A stretch of DNA of 43,268 bases, taken from assembly GCA_016928525.1 (NCBI GenBank), contig JAFGKO010000141.1, forward strand, positions 1 to 43,268, given 5' to 3'. This stretch comes from Anaerolineales bacterium. Lineage in GTDB: Bacteria; Chloroflexota; Anaerolineae; Anaerolineales; Villigracilaceae. Position 1 is the stretch's first letter. The number at the start of each line of letters is the position of its first letter. Below, piece after piece: positions 31,237-39,428 of the stretch. The notes under the pieces were generated by a model that worked only from the letters and a program-made list of their open reading frames with translations, was not told where the DNA came from and did no database searches. The position numbers were made by a program, and so were the translations under genes.

Positions 31237-31737
31237 CTAATTTTTAGGCTTCTTTATTGGAATATTCCCAGCTACACCATAAGCCTTGACCGTTTCTAGC
31301 GTGCGTTCGGTTGGTTGCCAGGGCTTCTTGCCCTTGTACACTTCTGTAATAACACGCGCGCGCCAGTCGGATATAGTCACCTTTGAGGTATCCGCGCTAT
31401 TGTCTAGTACATCGTTTTCATACTCTTTACACATGGCAAGGTAAATATTCCATGCTTCGGTATACACCGCTTGAGTAGCGCCCTGTAAGTCTTTCCAGTC
31501 CCTTTTTCTGGCTTTCGGCTTTTTCTTAATCTCTGTAAGTATTTTTTCTTGCAAGTCTACAAGTTCTTTGTGTCGTGCTTCTTCTTGTTCGCGTTCTAAT
31601 TCGTTCAATAACGCACCGATTGGTATAACTGTCCCGGTTGCCATCCCTGGAAGGGAAAGGCCGATATTTTCCAAGTCTGTCGCATCTTTATTGACAAGGT
31701 ATTTGCGTATTTTCTCTAAGCGTATTTTCTCTGTCAT
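31237..31737 (-). CDS. Element protein, helical and charged
   Basis: 166 residues. An N-terminal KIRLEKIRKYLVNKDATDL helix, a central long coiled-coil-like stretch (LLNELEREQEEARHKELVDL), then a Lys-rich segment and a C-terminal region with ISDWRARVITEVYKGKKPW. The ATG at 31737 has AAGGA upstream, preferred over a frame start at 31758. It is the first gene of the train after the second recombinase and has its own terminator. Possibly regulatory; no family recognised. Confidence 0.68.
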   Translation of the reverse strand: MTEKIRLEKIRKYLVNKDATDLENIGLSLPGMATGTVIPIGALLNELEREQEEARHKELVDLQEKILTEIKKKPKARKRDWKDLQGATQAVYTEAWNIYLAMCKEYENDVLDNSADTSKVTISDWRARVITEVYKGKKPWQPTERTLETVKAYGVAGNIPIKKPKN

Positions 31738-31854
31738 CTTTGCACATCCTTTTTGCATTGTCCCGCCTGGGTGTGCTACAATTTACACATCAGGCCGGGT
31801 ACTTCGGCTTGGTCAACCGCTCGGACGCTCCCACGTCGCGGGCGATTTTTTTAT

Positions 31855-32796
31855 TCAATCATACTTGATATGATTTTCTGCCGGATCATCCATCCGGTCA
31901 ACGTCATGGGCGTAGATCATCAGCGTATTTATATCATTATGCCTGCTCACGCTCATTACCTTGACGGGGGATAGTCCAGCCCGTAGCATTTTTGTAATGG
32001 CTGTATGTCGTAAACTATGGGTGGTTTTGTTGCCGGTCACGCCAGCCAGCCTGAAATAACGTTTCACTAGCGCCCGGATAGCTGGCAAGGATAAACGGCC
32101 TTCCTGGTTGCGGTTGGACAGGGAAGTGAAAAGCGGACCGGGTTTGTCGCTGCGAATGGCAAGCCAGGGTACAAGCGCCGCCTCTGCAAGTTCGTTCAAG
32201 ATCACAAAGTCATCTGTTTCTGTGTGTCCCTTGCCTTGTACCATCAGCACATAACGCCCTTGACGGGTCTGTAGGTCGGACAGGTTCGCCCGGTGTACTT
32301 CCACTGTACGCAAGCCAGTAAACGCAAACAGGGCAAGTATAGCCGCGTCTCGCTTTCCTGCGGGCGTATCGTCTGGCATAGCCAGCACGCGCCTTATTTC
32401 TGCGTCTGTCAGAACGTCTCGAACGTGCTTTCTGGTCTGTCCCTTACGGGTTGCGCCTTTGATAGCGCCCGCTGGGTTGTATGGCAAATAGCCGCTTTCA
32501 GCCGCCCACGCAAAAAAAGACTTCACGCCAGCCAGCCACGCGTTAACCGTCCTGGGTTTGTAGCCATCAGACAGAAGCGCCGCTTTCCATTCCCGGATAA
32601 CTTCTGCGGTCTGTGCTTCTTCTGCGAAGCCTGTAAACTTTCTCATACCGCGTTTGTAGGCCGCTGCTGTATTCTGCGAGATTTCGCCAGCCCTCACGCG
32701 CAAGTCTAGCCAGTCATGCCAGTCTGAAACAAACTCGCTGATTTGAGGTGCTGCTTGCAAGTCCTGGGGTGTGTGCTTTTGGATTGCGTTATCCAT
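31855..32796 (-). CDS. Tyrosine recombinase (second, XerC/D-like)
   Basis: 313 residues. The N-terminal SAM-like core-binding domain (to about residue 115) has TAAAYKRGMRKFTGF and VNAWLAGVKSFFAWA. The catalytic domain has Arg163 (TGLRTVEV), Lys189 (GKGH), His260-x2-Arg263 (HSLRH), His286 and nucleophile Tyr295 (MIYAH). All six expected residues are visible. It has its own sigma70-type promoter and a dyad upstream. It is either a resolvase for element multimers or a second integrase; the gene next to the border is more likely the integrase. Confidence 0.88.
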   Translation of the reverse strand: MDNAIQKHTPQDLQAAPQISEFVSDWHDWLDLRVRAGEISQNTAAAYKRGMRKFTGFAEEAQTAEVIREWKAALLSDGYKPRTVNAWLAGVKSFFAWAAESGYLPYNPAGAIKGATRKGQTRKHVRDVLTDAEIRRVLAMPDDTPAGKRDAAILALFAFTGLRTVEVHRANLSDLQTRQGRYVLMVQGKGHTETDDFVILNELAEAALVPWLAIRSDKPGPLFTSLSNRNQEGRLSLPAIRALVKRYFRLAGVTGNKTTHSLRHTAITKMLRAGLSPVKVMSVSRHNDINTLMIYAHDVDRMDDPAENHIKYD

Positions 32797-32815
32797 GTTT
32801 TTGACTGCCTTTTCT

Positions 32816-32843
32816 ATAAGCTATAAACAGTGTTACAGCTTAT
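32816..32843. promoter_or_regulatory. Dyad operator over the second recombinase start region
   Basis: ATAAGCT (32816-32822) and AGCTTAT (32837-32843) flank 14 bp and overlap the -10 box of the recombinase promoter by 2 bp. The placement just downstream of the -10 is typical of a repressor site. Confidence 0.5.
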
Positions 32844-32869
32844 TATATGCAATAAGGGCAGGTTGTCAA
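32842..32869 (-). promoter_or_regulatory. Sigma70 promoter of the second recombinase
   Basis: On the minus strand a perfect TTGACA (32869-32864), a 16-bp spacer and a perfect TATAAT (32847-32842) lie about 45 bp before the recombinase ATG. It is the best promoter match in the element. Confidence 0.75.
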
Positions 32870-32912
32870 GGCCATTTCAAGCCTGTTAACGTGGACATTA
32901 TCCCGCACACCG

Positions 32913-32941
32913 TAAAACAAAAAGGGCGGGAAAGCCCGCCC
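32913..32941 (-). terminator. Terminator after the zinc-ribbon membrane protein gene
   Basis: On the minus strand GGGCGGG-cttt-CCCGCCC is followed by TTTTTGTTTT. It lies 20 bp past the stop codon at 32961. Confidence 0.85.
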
Positions 32942-32960
32942 ATTTTCTTAATATACTAAT

Positions 32961-33578
32961 TTAGTTTATAGGGTGTGGACTTCCATACATTTTTTCCCCG
33001 TCAATTTCTAGGTAAAGTAAAGCCTCAGTGTTGTAATCAAATTGTGCTGTGTAAGTGCTTCTTATCATTGCGCCGAATGAATTTTCAGCGTCAACCCAAG
33101 ATTGCACCGTGACAACGCCATCCTTTTTTAGAAAGCGATACTCGGTCCCACGACCCAGAAAAACACTTGGAAACTCGGCGGTTGAGGGCGCTTTGAGGAA
33201 TTGCAAAACATACTCTTGAGACAGATACGCAAATGACGACGCCTCGTAACTATCTAACTTATTGGGGTCTTTAGTTGCTGTTGGTTCAGGTGTTGTTGTT
33301 GGTTCAGACGTTAGGCTAGGCGTAAATGTAAACTCTGGTGTTTCTGTCAGAACGGGTGAAGCGCTATTGTTTCCCGCAATGCTAGGAAGTAAAAGCAAGA
33401 GACTACACATGCATAACAAGAAAACACCTACAACAACCTTGAACCAAAGAGGAGTTTTTTTCTTTTTAGATTTTGTCTTAGTTTTGGCACGCGCAACGGG
33501 TGCAAGGTTTCTACCGCAATACCTGCAAACAATGGCTTCATCTTGAATTTCTTCGGCGCAGTATGGGCATTTTTTCAT
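32961..33578 (-). CDS. Zinc-ribbon membrane-anchored protein
   Basis: 205 residues. An N-terminal zinc ribbon ([24 protein letters not shown]) and a Lys-rich linker precede a transmembrane helix (about residues 47-68, [20 protein letters not shown]). A Thr/Pro-rich linker (to about residue 105) leads to an extracytoplasmic domain of about 95 residues ([29 protein letters not shown]). [13 protein letters not shown] domains occur in many small secreted proteins of unknown role. The start at 33578 has GAGAG upstream. It sits between the two recombinases and may be cargo. Confidence 0.78.
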   Translation of the reverse strand: MKKCPYCAEEIQDEAIVCRYCGRNLAPVARAKTKTKSKKKKTPLWFKVVVGVFLLCMCSLLLLLPSIAGNNSASPVLTETPEFTFTPSLTSEPTTTPEPTATKDPNKLDSYEASSFAYLSQEYVLQFLKAPSTAEFPSVFLGRGTEYRFLKKDGVVTVQSWVDAENSFGAMIRSTYTAQFDYNTEALLYLEIDGEKMYGSPHPIN

Positions 33579-33643
33579 GACTACTCTCATATTCATTTTA
33601 TAAGATTGTTGAAAAAATAACCTTGCAGTAATGTGCCGAAAGT

Positions 33644-34549
33644 TTAACCTAAATTGTCAACGGGGCTTGCTCTTCGGTGCGCTTCTTGGCCGTCTGTGTC
33701 TGTCAATTTCAAATAACGCTCTAATACCTGTATTCCTTCATGCCCCATAAGCCGCGCTATTGTGTACACGTTCTCCCCAGCCCGTAACATGGCAAGCGCA
33801 AAGCCGCGCCTAAAGTCATGAAGTGCGGGCGGTTGTATGCCCGCCTGCTTCGCTCTGCGCCTGATAATTTCTCTCAGTCCGAAGTAAGATAGTCGATCAC
33901 CTTCCCGTGTCACCCACAAGGCCGGGTGTGTGTCCCTACGCCCTTTTAGATAGCGCCTAAGTGCTTTCCTTGCAGTTCTACCAAGATAAACATATCGGGG
34001 CTTCCTGCCCTTTCCAGAACGTATCAAGGCTTCTCCGGTTGCCTGGTTTACGTCGTCTAAATTGAGATCCAAAAATTCTCTTGCTCTTGCGCCTGTGTCC
34101 AGTAGTGCGTACAGGATAGCGGTATCCCGATCACTTGCGCCTTTTGCCAGCGCCTTGACAGTTTCCAGTGACACGCCCTCTATCGGTTGTACTGCCAGCC
34201 TGGGGGCTTTTACTTTCCTGATAGGGTTGCGCCATCCTTCCGGTTCTGTTTCATCTTCCCACCAAAACAGGAACGTCTTTAGCACACGATAACACGCGTG
34301 TATCCCGCCTGGGTTGTGTCCACTTTCCAGGAAAATAAGATACTCCCGGATAAGCTGCGGGGTTATCTGTGTCACCCGTTTGACGGCCTGCCCTTCACAG
34401 TAGAGGGTAAAGATATTCAGCTTTTCGCGGTAAAAGGCTATCGTTCCCTTAGTCACCCCCTGCGCTCTTTTGGCAATATAAAACGCTTCCAGCCAGGTTA
34501 GCAGGTAGTCATCGATTACGGTAGTCTGTTGGTTATCCGTCCTTAACAC
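33644..34549 (-). CDS. Tyrosine integrase of the element
   Basis: 301 residues. The N-terminal core-binding domain is followed by a catalytic domain with Arg155 (TGARAREF), Lys180 (SGKGRK), His244-x2-Arg247 (HDFRR), His270 (LMGH) and Tyr279 (ERYL). It begins 65 bp inside the right attachment repeat, the normal place for an integrase beside attP. The first codons overlap the right arm-type motif (34526-34536), so the integrase could bind its own gene start and autoregulate. Confidence 0.9.
   Translation of the reverse strand: MLRTDNQQTTVIDDYLLTWLEAFYIAKRAQGVTKGTIAFYREKLNIFTLYCEGQAVKRVTQITPQLIREYLIFLESGHNPGGIHACYRVLKTFLFWWEDETEPEGWRNPIRKVKAPRLAVQPIEGVSLETVKALAKGASDRDTAILYALLDTGARAREFLDLNLDDVNQATGEALIRSGKGRKPRYVYLGRTARKALRRYLKGRRDTHPALWVTREGDRLSYFGLREIIRRRAKQAGIQPPALHDFRRGFALAMLRAGENVYTIARLMGHEGIQVLERYLKLTDTDGQEAHRRASPVDNLG
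34526..34536 (-). other. Right arm-type site, candidate integrase-binding motif
   Basis: CTGTTGGTTAT differs by one base from the left arm site at 20166-20176 and is the inverse of the ACAACCAACAG that begins the border repeats. It lies within the first codons of the integrase gene, 77 bp inside the right border repeat. Confidence 0.5.
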
Positions 34550-34613
34550 AAGCGCCCGTTACCCTTTCCAGTGAGTAACGGGGCAATTAACCCATTATCC
34601 CGCGTTCAGCGGG

Positions 34614-34668
34614 ACAACCAACAGCTTAGAAGGCTGGTGCTCTGTCCATTGAGCTACGGGGGCAAAAC
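34614..34668. repeat. Right attachment repeat, tRNA-Arg fragment
   Basis: A perfect copy of 20068-20122. It contains the tRNA-Arg 5' end, D arm and anticodon arm but breaks off before the T loop, so it cannot make a tRNA. This is the displaced original 5' part of the chromosomal gene. It shows that the element entered on the 5' side of the target. Confidence 0.93.
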
Positions 34669-34681
34669 ATTTATCTACAAA

Positions 34682-35137
34682 TCATTGCAGCGGACGCAAA
34701 CCTTTATACACACGCGGTCCACTCAAGGTCCGTAAGATGGTTTGCGGTGGGCGATTCAAGCGAGCGCCCAATTCCTCTGCCGTCATAGGAAGGTTGTCGT
34801 TCGTCAAAAACAAGCGAAAAACTGCTTCCACGATGGCCGTCTGCTCGGTCACGAATTCCGGGCGGCGCGCGCAATGCGACATCAAGGTATGCTGAATACC
34901 GTCCACCAACTTTACTTCCGCCGTTATAGGATCTACCCAATCGATCATCTGGCCTTCTTGCACATTGGCAAATACTTCCTGATGCTCGGAACATAACAAT
35001 GAACGCAGATACACGTGCCAATCGCGTTCGTTTTTCTGCCACCAGTCAAAATCAATGTGAAAGGGTGTCTGCAATGATGGTTTGATCAGGCTAAAGCGCC
35101 TGCTCTGGACCGCGCCTGTGATTTTACCCTCAGCCAT
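34682..35137 (-). CDS. Conserved hypothetical protein with C-terminal HTH-like segment
   Basis: 151 residues. The N-terminal part contains PFHIDFDWWQKNERDWHVYL and LCSEHQEVF; the middle has DWVDPITAEVKLVDGIQHTL. The C-terminal MTAEELGARLNRPPQTILRTL reads as a helix-turn-helix. Its start overlaps the stop of the larger upstream gene (TAATG). It lies just beyond the right border of the element, so it is chromosomal. I do not recognise a function. Confidence 0.72.
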   Translation of the reverse strand: MAEGKITGAVQSRRFSLIKPSLQTPFHIDFDWWQKNERDWHVYLRSLLCSEHQEVFANVQEGQMIDWVDPITAEVKLVDGIQHTLMSHCARRPEFVTEQTAIVEAVFRLFLTNDNLPMTAEELGARLNRPPQTILRTLSGPRVYKGLRPLQ

Positions 35138-36729
35138 TAATCCTCCCGATACCCCTCGCTTAAACGATAGTGCAAGTCGCCAACAAGCACAAAATCGTCA
35201 GGGCGGCTTGTCAGTAACGCCATTAAAGGCGCAAATGGAACGCGTCGTAAAATATTCACAGCCGCATACAACTCTTGCGCATGTACATGTCCTTGCGGGT
35301 TAAGCTTGGTCAACTCGCGCATAACGCTGATGACGAGCTTGTCTAAAGGACGCTTCCTCTGAGCTGCGCCCTCCCAGAGCCGATCGGCTGCATCCAGAGC
35401 CGGGAGCGCAAAAGCCATGCGCTCATTAAACTCTGCCGTGACCGTCTGCTTTAGCAGGGCGAAGACTACACCGCCATCTGCGCCTACGATCACAGTCCGC
35501 ACCCAATCTTTCGTTGTGCGATGTGTCTTCGCCTCAATAATGGCTTCACCTGGTTTAGGACTGCGCCGTATGCGCACCAAGCTACCCGGCATCAATTCAA
35601 GGGATTCGTACCAATCCCGCAGGCCGCTCACATAGCGATTCTTGCGCACCACCCAGGCTGGGATTTTGTCGCCTGTCTTGCCATCCACCAGCGTAAAGCG
35701 GACACGCGGTGATTCGTACGCTGTCGGAAACATGGACTGAACCCGGTGCGTGATTGGCAAGGTCCCGGCACGCCAGTGTGGGTAGATCAGGCTTATCGTG
35801 ACCTCTGCCGCCTCATCCCCAGACACCCTGCCTGCCTCACCGAATTCGTCATCTAACTGCGCCTCGAGCGATAACATTTCGTCTGTTAATAAGGTTCGCT
35901 CATGCTCAAAGGGTGTGTAACGTAGAAACAAAGGAACTTCGCGCACGTTCTCCGGCTCCAGGCGCTGCAAACACCACAAAACCTCTCCAGCAGGACCAAC
36001 TTCATCAAAACGATCATCCTCTTGCAAGGCCAGGTTCAATGAAAACTCAGCCAGTTTAGGGTTGACGCCTTCCGGCAGTTCCACATCTTTTAACAAATCT
36101 GACGTAGGAAGCGGTTCACCGCCAGCCATGTCAAGTACCGCTTCAGCCAAATTGAGATGTCCCTGATTTACATCCACCAGTAATGCTCGCGGGAACCAGC
36201 GCCCGGCAATGCGCACGAGACCATCGTCCTCTGCAAATGCCGCCACTAACCTTTGCTCAATAATGGCCCCAAAAGTAGTCTGTATCGCTTCGGGATCCAG
36301 GTTGTCCTCTCCGACATCGGGAGCAGTCTCATCGTTCAGAATATGATTCGCCAAACCGGCTGCAAACATGCAGCTTCCACTATCTTCCAAATCCACAGTC
36401 AGAACTTCAAAATCACCATATTGGGGGTTTACCCCTGCCCGCACAGACGCAACCGTGCCCTTCGCCCAATCCAACGCCGGGAAGATCAAATGATCGCCTT
36501 CCTTATAATGTTCTTTAGGAAAGTACGTCTTCCCAGCAGCCTGTCGTTTCTTAGCTTGCGCAATGCGCTCTAAGCGAATACGCTCTTCGATTAAAATCTC
36601 AACCAGTTCTCTGGCTGTCATCGGTGTTTCGCTTTCAAAGAGATGATTGAGCAGATATTCAATATCTTTTTTGTTGACTTGGAATGTTTGCCAATAATCG
36701 GCAGGTATTTTGAGAGGGGTGCTTACCAT
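35137..36729 (-). CDS. Conserved hypothetical protein, 530 residues, HTH-like ends
   Basis: The N-terminal region resembles a winged helix (KKDIEYLLNHLFESETPMTA, RELVEILIEERI). A beta-rich segment with PALDWAKGTVASVRAG and VLTVDLEDSG follows, then long acidic regions. The middle has a second beta-rich domain (YPHWRAGTLPITHRV, FTLVDGKTGDKIPAWVV). The C-terminus (ELYAAVNILRRVPFAPLMALL, FVLVGDLHYRLSEG) again looks winged-helix-like. It is coupled to the next gene by TAATG. The pair could be a DNA-associated complex, but this is inference. No named family is recognised. Confidence 0.72.
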   Translation of the reverse strand: MVSTPLKIPADYWQTFQVNKKDIEYLLNHLFESETPMTARELVEILIEERIRLERIAQAKKRQAAGKTYFPKEHYKEGDHLIFPALDWAKGTVASVRAGVNPQYGDFEVLTVDLEDSGSCMFAAGLANHILNDETAPDVGEDNLDPEAIQTTFGAIIEQRLVAAFAEDDGLVRIAGRWFPRALLVDVNQGHLNLAEAVLDMAGGEPLPTSDLLKDVELPEGVNPKLAEFSLNLALQEDDRFDEVGPAGEVLWCLQRLEPENVREVPLFLRYTPFEHERTLLTDEMLSLEAQLDDEFGEAGRVSGDEAAEVTISLIYPHWRAGTLPITHRVQSMFPTAYESPRVRFTLVDGKTGDKIPAWVVRKNRYVSGLRDWYESLELMPGSLVRIRRSPKPGEAIIEAKTHRTTKDWVRTVIVGADGGVVFALLKQTVTAEFNERMAFALPALDAADRLWEGAAQRKRPLDKLVISVMRELTKLNPQGHVHAQELYAAVNILRRVPFAPLMALLTSRPDDFVLVGDLHYRLSEGYRED

Positions 36730-36843
36730 AGGTTGCCTTGAATTGTATATTCTTTTGATTTTTTGCGACGCACACAGAACAGGGCCGACAATTCAATATT
36801 ATACCCTAACCAAATCGCAAGGCAAAAATCAGCTTACCACCTC

Positions 36844-36872
36844 TTGACTCGTTAAGTGAGCACGATTATACT
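36844..36872 (+). promoter_or_regulatory. Sigma70 promoter of the GntR regulator gene
   Basis: TTGACT (36844-36849), a 17-bp spacer and TATACT (36867-36872). The predicted start lies about 35 bp before the ATG at 36914, within or just before the dyad at 36879-36894. Confidence 0.75.
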
Positions 36873-36878
36873 ACAATC

Positions 36879-36894
36879 ATCTGAATTATCAGAT
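36879..36894. promoter_or_regulatory. Operator-like dyad upstream of the GntR gene
   Basis: ATCTGA-atta-TCAGAT lies at the expected transcription start region, followed by GATTAATC. A GntR/FCD regulator encoded 20 bp further on makes autoregulation plausible; the same protein may control korAB. Confidence 0.5.
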
Positions 36895-36913
36895 TAATCA
36901 TAGGTTTGCAGAT

Positions 36914-37603
36914 ATGTTACGCGAACGAACAGGTCCCGACGCACTTTCTGAATTCCTGCGTTATCTTGCCCGGCACGAGGAGGCAAATGGAGAACGACTG
37001 CCCGCCCTCAGTGCGCTCAGCCAGGAATTGGATGTTAGCATTGCCTCGTTACGCGAGCAGCTTGAGGTGGCGCGCGCCCTGGGGTTGGTTGAAGTCAAAC
37101 CTAGAACGGGGATGAAGCGTCTGCCCTATTCCTTTACACCGGCAGTACGCCAAAGCCTTGGCTACGCAATTACACACGATAAAAACAACTTTGAAGCTTT
37201 CGCCGATCTAAGACAGCACGTAGAAATCGCGTATTGGTATGAGGCCGTCGCATTACTTACCCCGGAAGACCAGGAAAACCTTCGGAATCTCGTCACCAGT
37301 GCCTGGGAAAAGTTGCGCGGCAACCCGATTCAAATCCCTCACGAAGAACATCGCGAATTACATCTTGGCATTTACAGACGCCTGAACAACCCTTTTGTGA
37401 CAGGTCTATTAGAGGCCTATTGGGGAGCCTATGAGGCCGTCGGATTTAACTTCTATACAGATCTAAATTATCTCGAAGAAGTATGGCGTTATCATCAAAA
37501 AATGGTTGACAGTATCCGCAATCAGGACTTCGACTCGGGATACAAAGCCCTGAACGAACATACGGACCTGATCTACCAACTGATAGCATCAACATCATCA
37601 TAA
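36914..37603 (+). CDS. GntR-family transcriptional regulator (FCD ligand domain)
   Basis: 229 residues. The N-terminal winged helix has GERLPALSALSQELDVSIASLREQLEVARALGLVEVKPRTG. The C-terminal all-helical FCD domain has metal/ligand residues in ADLRQHVEIAYW, EEHRELHLGIYRRLNNPF, YHQKMVDSI and LNEHTDLIY. FCD regulators commonly sense organic acids. It lies 28 bp upstream of korA in the same direction, which suggests it regulates 2-oxoacid oxidation in response to a related metabolite (inference). Confidence 0.88.
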   Translation: MLRERTGPDALSEFLRYLARHEEANGERLPALSALSQELDVSIASLREQLEVARALGLVEVKPRTGMKRLPYSFTPAVRQSLGYAITHDKNNFEAFADLRQHVEIAYWYEAVALLTPEDQENLRNLVTSAWEKLRGNPIQIPHEEHRELHLGIYRRLNNPFVTGLLEAYWGAYEAVGFNFYTDLNYLEEVWRYHQKMVDSIRNQDFDSGYKALNEHTDLIYQLIASTSS

Positions 37604-37631
37604 ACATAGGAGTATTTCAAGGAGCAATTAC

Positions 37632-39428
37632 ATGACTGGAAAGATCGTAAATGACTTTTCCATCACCGTTGGTACGGTAAATGGATCGGGCAGCCAGACC
37701 GCGAATACCACCATTTTGCGCTCCCTGTTCAAGATGGGCATCCCGGTCTCCGGCAAGAACCTGTTTCCATCCAATATCCAGGGACTACCGACATGGTATA
37801 CCATCCGTGTCAACAAAGACGGTTTTACCGCTCGTCGCGAGGAACATGAGATCGTGGTTTGCATGAACCCACAATCGTTCGCCCAGGACCTGGCGGATGT
37901 ATTACCCGGCGGCGCTTTTTTCTACGATGACAGCATTAGGTTAGACATCACGCGCAATGACATCCATGCGTATGCGATGCCTGTCAAAGAGATCATGCGC
38001 GAGCAGAAAGATGTGCCATCCAGCCTGAAGGACCTGGTTGCAAACATGGTCTATGTTGGTATACTAGCCCAATCGATCGGAATCGATCCTGAGAAAATCA
38101 AGGCTGCGTTGGAATTTCATTTCAAGGGCAAACAAAAACCCATCGATTTGAACTACAACGTGGTGCAAGTTGCAGCCGATTGGGCAAAAGAGAACCTGGA
38201 AAAGAAAGATCCCTATTATATTGAACCATTGAATAAGACTGACGGCCTGATCATGTCAGATGGCAATACTGCGGCAGCATTGGGTTCAATATACGGTGGA
38301 GTCCAGCTTACGGCCTGGTACCCCATCACTCCAGCGTCTTCTTTGGCGGAAGCATTGATCGAGTATTTGCCTCAACTACGCAAACAGGAAGATGGTAAAA
38401 ACACCTATGCTGTCGTACAGGCTGAAGACGAGTTAGCTGCCATCGGCATGGCGATTGGCGCAGGGTTTGCCGGCCTGCGGTCGATGACATCCACGTCAGG
38501 GCCCGGGTTGAGCTTGATGACCGAGTTCGCTGGTCTGGCATACTATTCTGAAGTCCCGGTAGTGATCTGGGATGTGCAACGCGTCGGGCCCAGTACCGGC
38601 CTGCCAACGCGCACATCACAGGGCGACCTGACCTTTACGCACTACATGGGTCATGGCGACACGGAGCAAGTTATTCTGCTACCCGGTACAGTCAACGAGT
38701 GTTTCGAGTTCGGCTGGCGCGCGTTTGATATCGCCGAGCACATGCAAATCCCGGTTTTTGTACTCAGCGATTTAGAACTGGGTATGAACCAGTGGATGAC
38801 CGAACCCTTCAAATATCCTGATACCCCAATGGACCGCGGCAAAGTGCTCTGGGAAGAAGACCTGGAGAAACTCAAAGGCGTCTGGGGGCGCTACCGCGAC
38901 GTAGATGGCGATGGCATTCCCTACCGCACAATACCGGGCAACAAACATCCGGCCAGCTCGTACTTCTTGCGTGGCACTGGCCACACCGAAGACGCCCGCT
39001 ACACCGAAGACGCCGCCACCTGGGCACGCATGATGGACCGTATCAAGAAGAAGTATGACAATGCGGCCAAGTTCATACCTGCCCCCATCATCGAAAGACA
39101 GGATGGCGCAAATATCGGCATCATTGCCTTCGGCTCGACCGAACCTGCCATCCGCGAGGCGCGCTACCAACTTGAAACGGAAGCAGGCCTCAAGTCCGAT
39201 TCGATGCGCATTCGTGGCATCCCATTTACAGATGATGTACCTGAATTCATCGAATCCCATGAGCATAATTTCGTCGTGGAAATGAATCGCGATGGGCAAA
39301 TGTATCAACTTTTACTGGTCGAATATCCCCACCTGGCTGGCAAACTAACTTCGGCAGCCTTCAACGATGGCCTGCCCGCCACCGCCAAGTGGGTCAAGGA
39401 TAGCATCCTCTCAAAGGAGACAAACTGA
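37632..39428 (+). CDS. korA: 2-oxoacid:acceptor oxidoreductase, fused gamma-alpha subunit
   Basis: 598 residues. The N-terminal gamma domain (to about residue 190) has VNGSGSQTANTTILRSLFKMGIPVSGKNLFPSNIQG-like sequence (VGTVNGSGSQTANT, KMGIPVSGKN). The alpha domain has YPITPASSLAEALIEYLP, AEDELAAIGMAIGAGFAG and STSGPGLSLM. With KorB it oxidatively decarboxylates 2-oxoglutarate or a related 2-oxoacid with CoA, reducing ferredoxin. AAGGAG lies just upstream. Its stop overlaps korB (TGATG). Substrate specificity cannot be fixed by eye; 2-oxoglutarate is likely. Confidence 0.9.
   Translation: MTGKIVNDFSITVGTVNGSGSQTANTTILRSLFKMGIPVSGKNLFPSNIQGLPTWYTIRVNKDGFTARREEHEIVVCMNPQSFAQDLADVLPGGAFFYDDSIRLDITRNDIHAYAMPVKEIMREQKDVPSSLKDLVANMVYVGILAQSIGIDPEKIKAALEFHFKGKQKPIDLNYNVVQVAADWAKENLEKKDPYYIEPLNKTDGLIMSDGNTAAALGSIYGGVQLTAWYPITPASSLAEALIEYLPQLRKQEDGKNTYAVVQAEDELAAIGMAIGAGFAGLRSMTSTSGPGLSLMTEFAGLAYYSEVPVVIWDVQRVGPSTGLPTRTSQGDLTFTHYMGHGDTEQVILLPGTVNECFEFGWRAFDIAEHMQIPVFVLSDLELGMNQWMTEPFKYPDTPMDRGKVLWEEDLEKLKGVWGRYRDVDGDGIPYRTIPGNKHPASSYFLRGTGHTEDARYTEDAATWARMMDRIKKKYDNAAKFIPAPIIERQDGANIGIIAFGSTEPAIREARYQLETEAGLKSDSMRIRGIPFTDDVPEFIESHEHNFVVEMNRDGQMYQLLLVEYPHLAGKLTSAAFNDGLPATAKWVKDSILSKETN

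Larger units (their letters stand above)
20068..34668. mobile_element. Integrative element in the 5' part of tRNA-Arg, about 14.5 kb
   Basis: Bounded by the 55-bp repeats at 20068-20122 and 34614-34668. The content is one minus-strand gene train with a tyrosine integrase next to the right border, a second tyrosine recombinase, a primase-polymerase, proteins with SSB-like tails, an HTH protein, a phage tail-tip-like protein, a secreted metallopeptidase-like protein and many tiny coupled genes. There is no capsid, portal, large terminase, helicase, relaxase or type IV secretion gene. It could be a phage satellite, a reduced prophage or a self-replicating integrative plasmid; the satellite idea is inference. 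Confidence 0.85.

Noticed and set aside
20068..34668. Complete prophage
   Set aside because: No capsid, portal, large terminase, tail tube, tape measure or lysis cassette is recognisable.
34704..35042. Minus-strand 112-codon frame inside 34682-35137
   Set aside because: Same-strand shadow of the coupled gene, rich in Arg and Ser, without a ribosome site.
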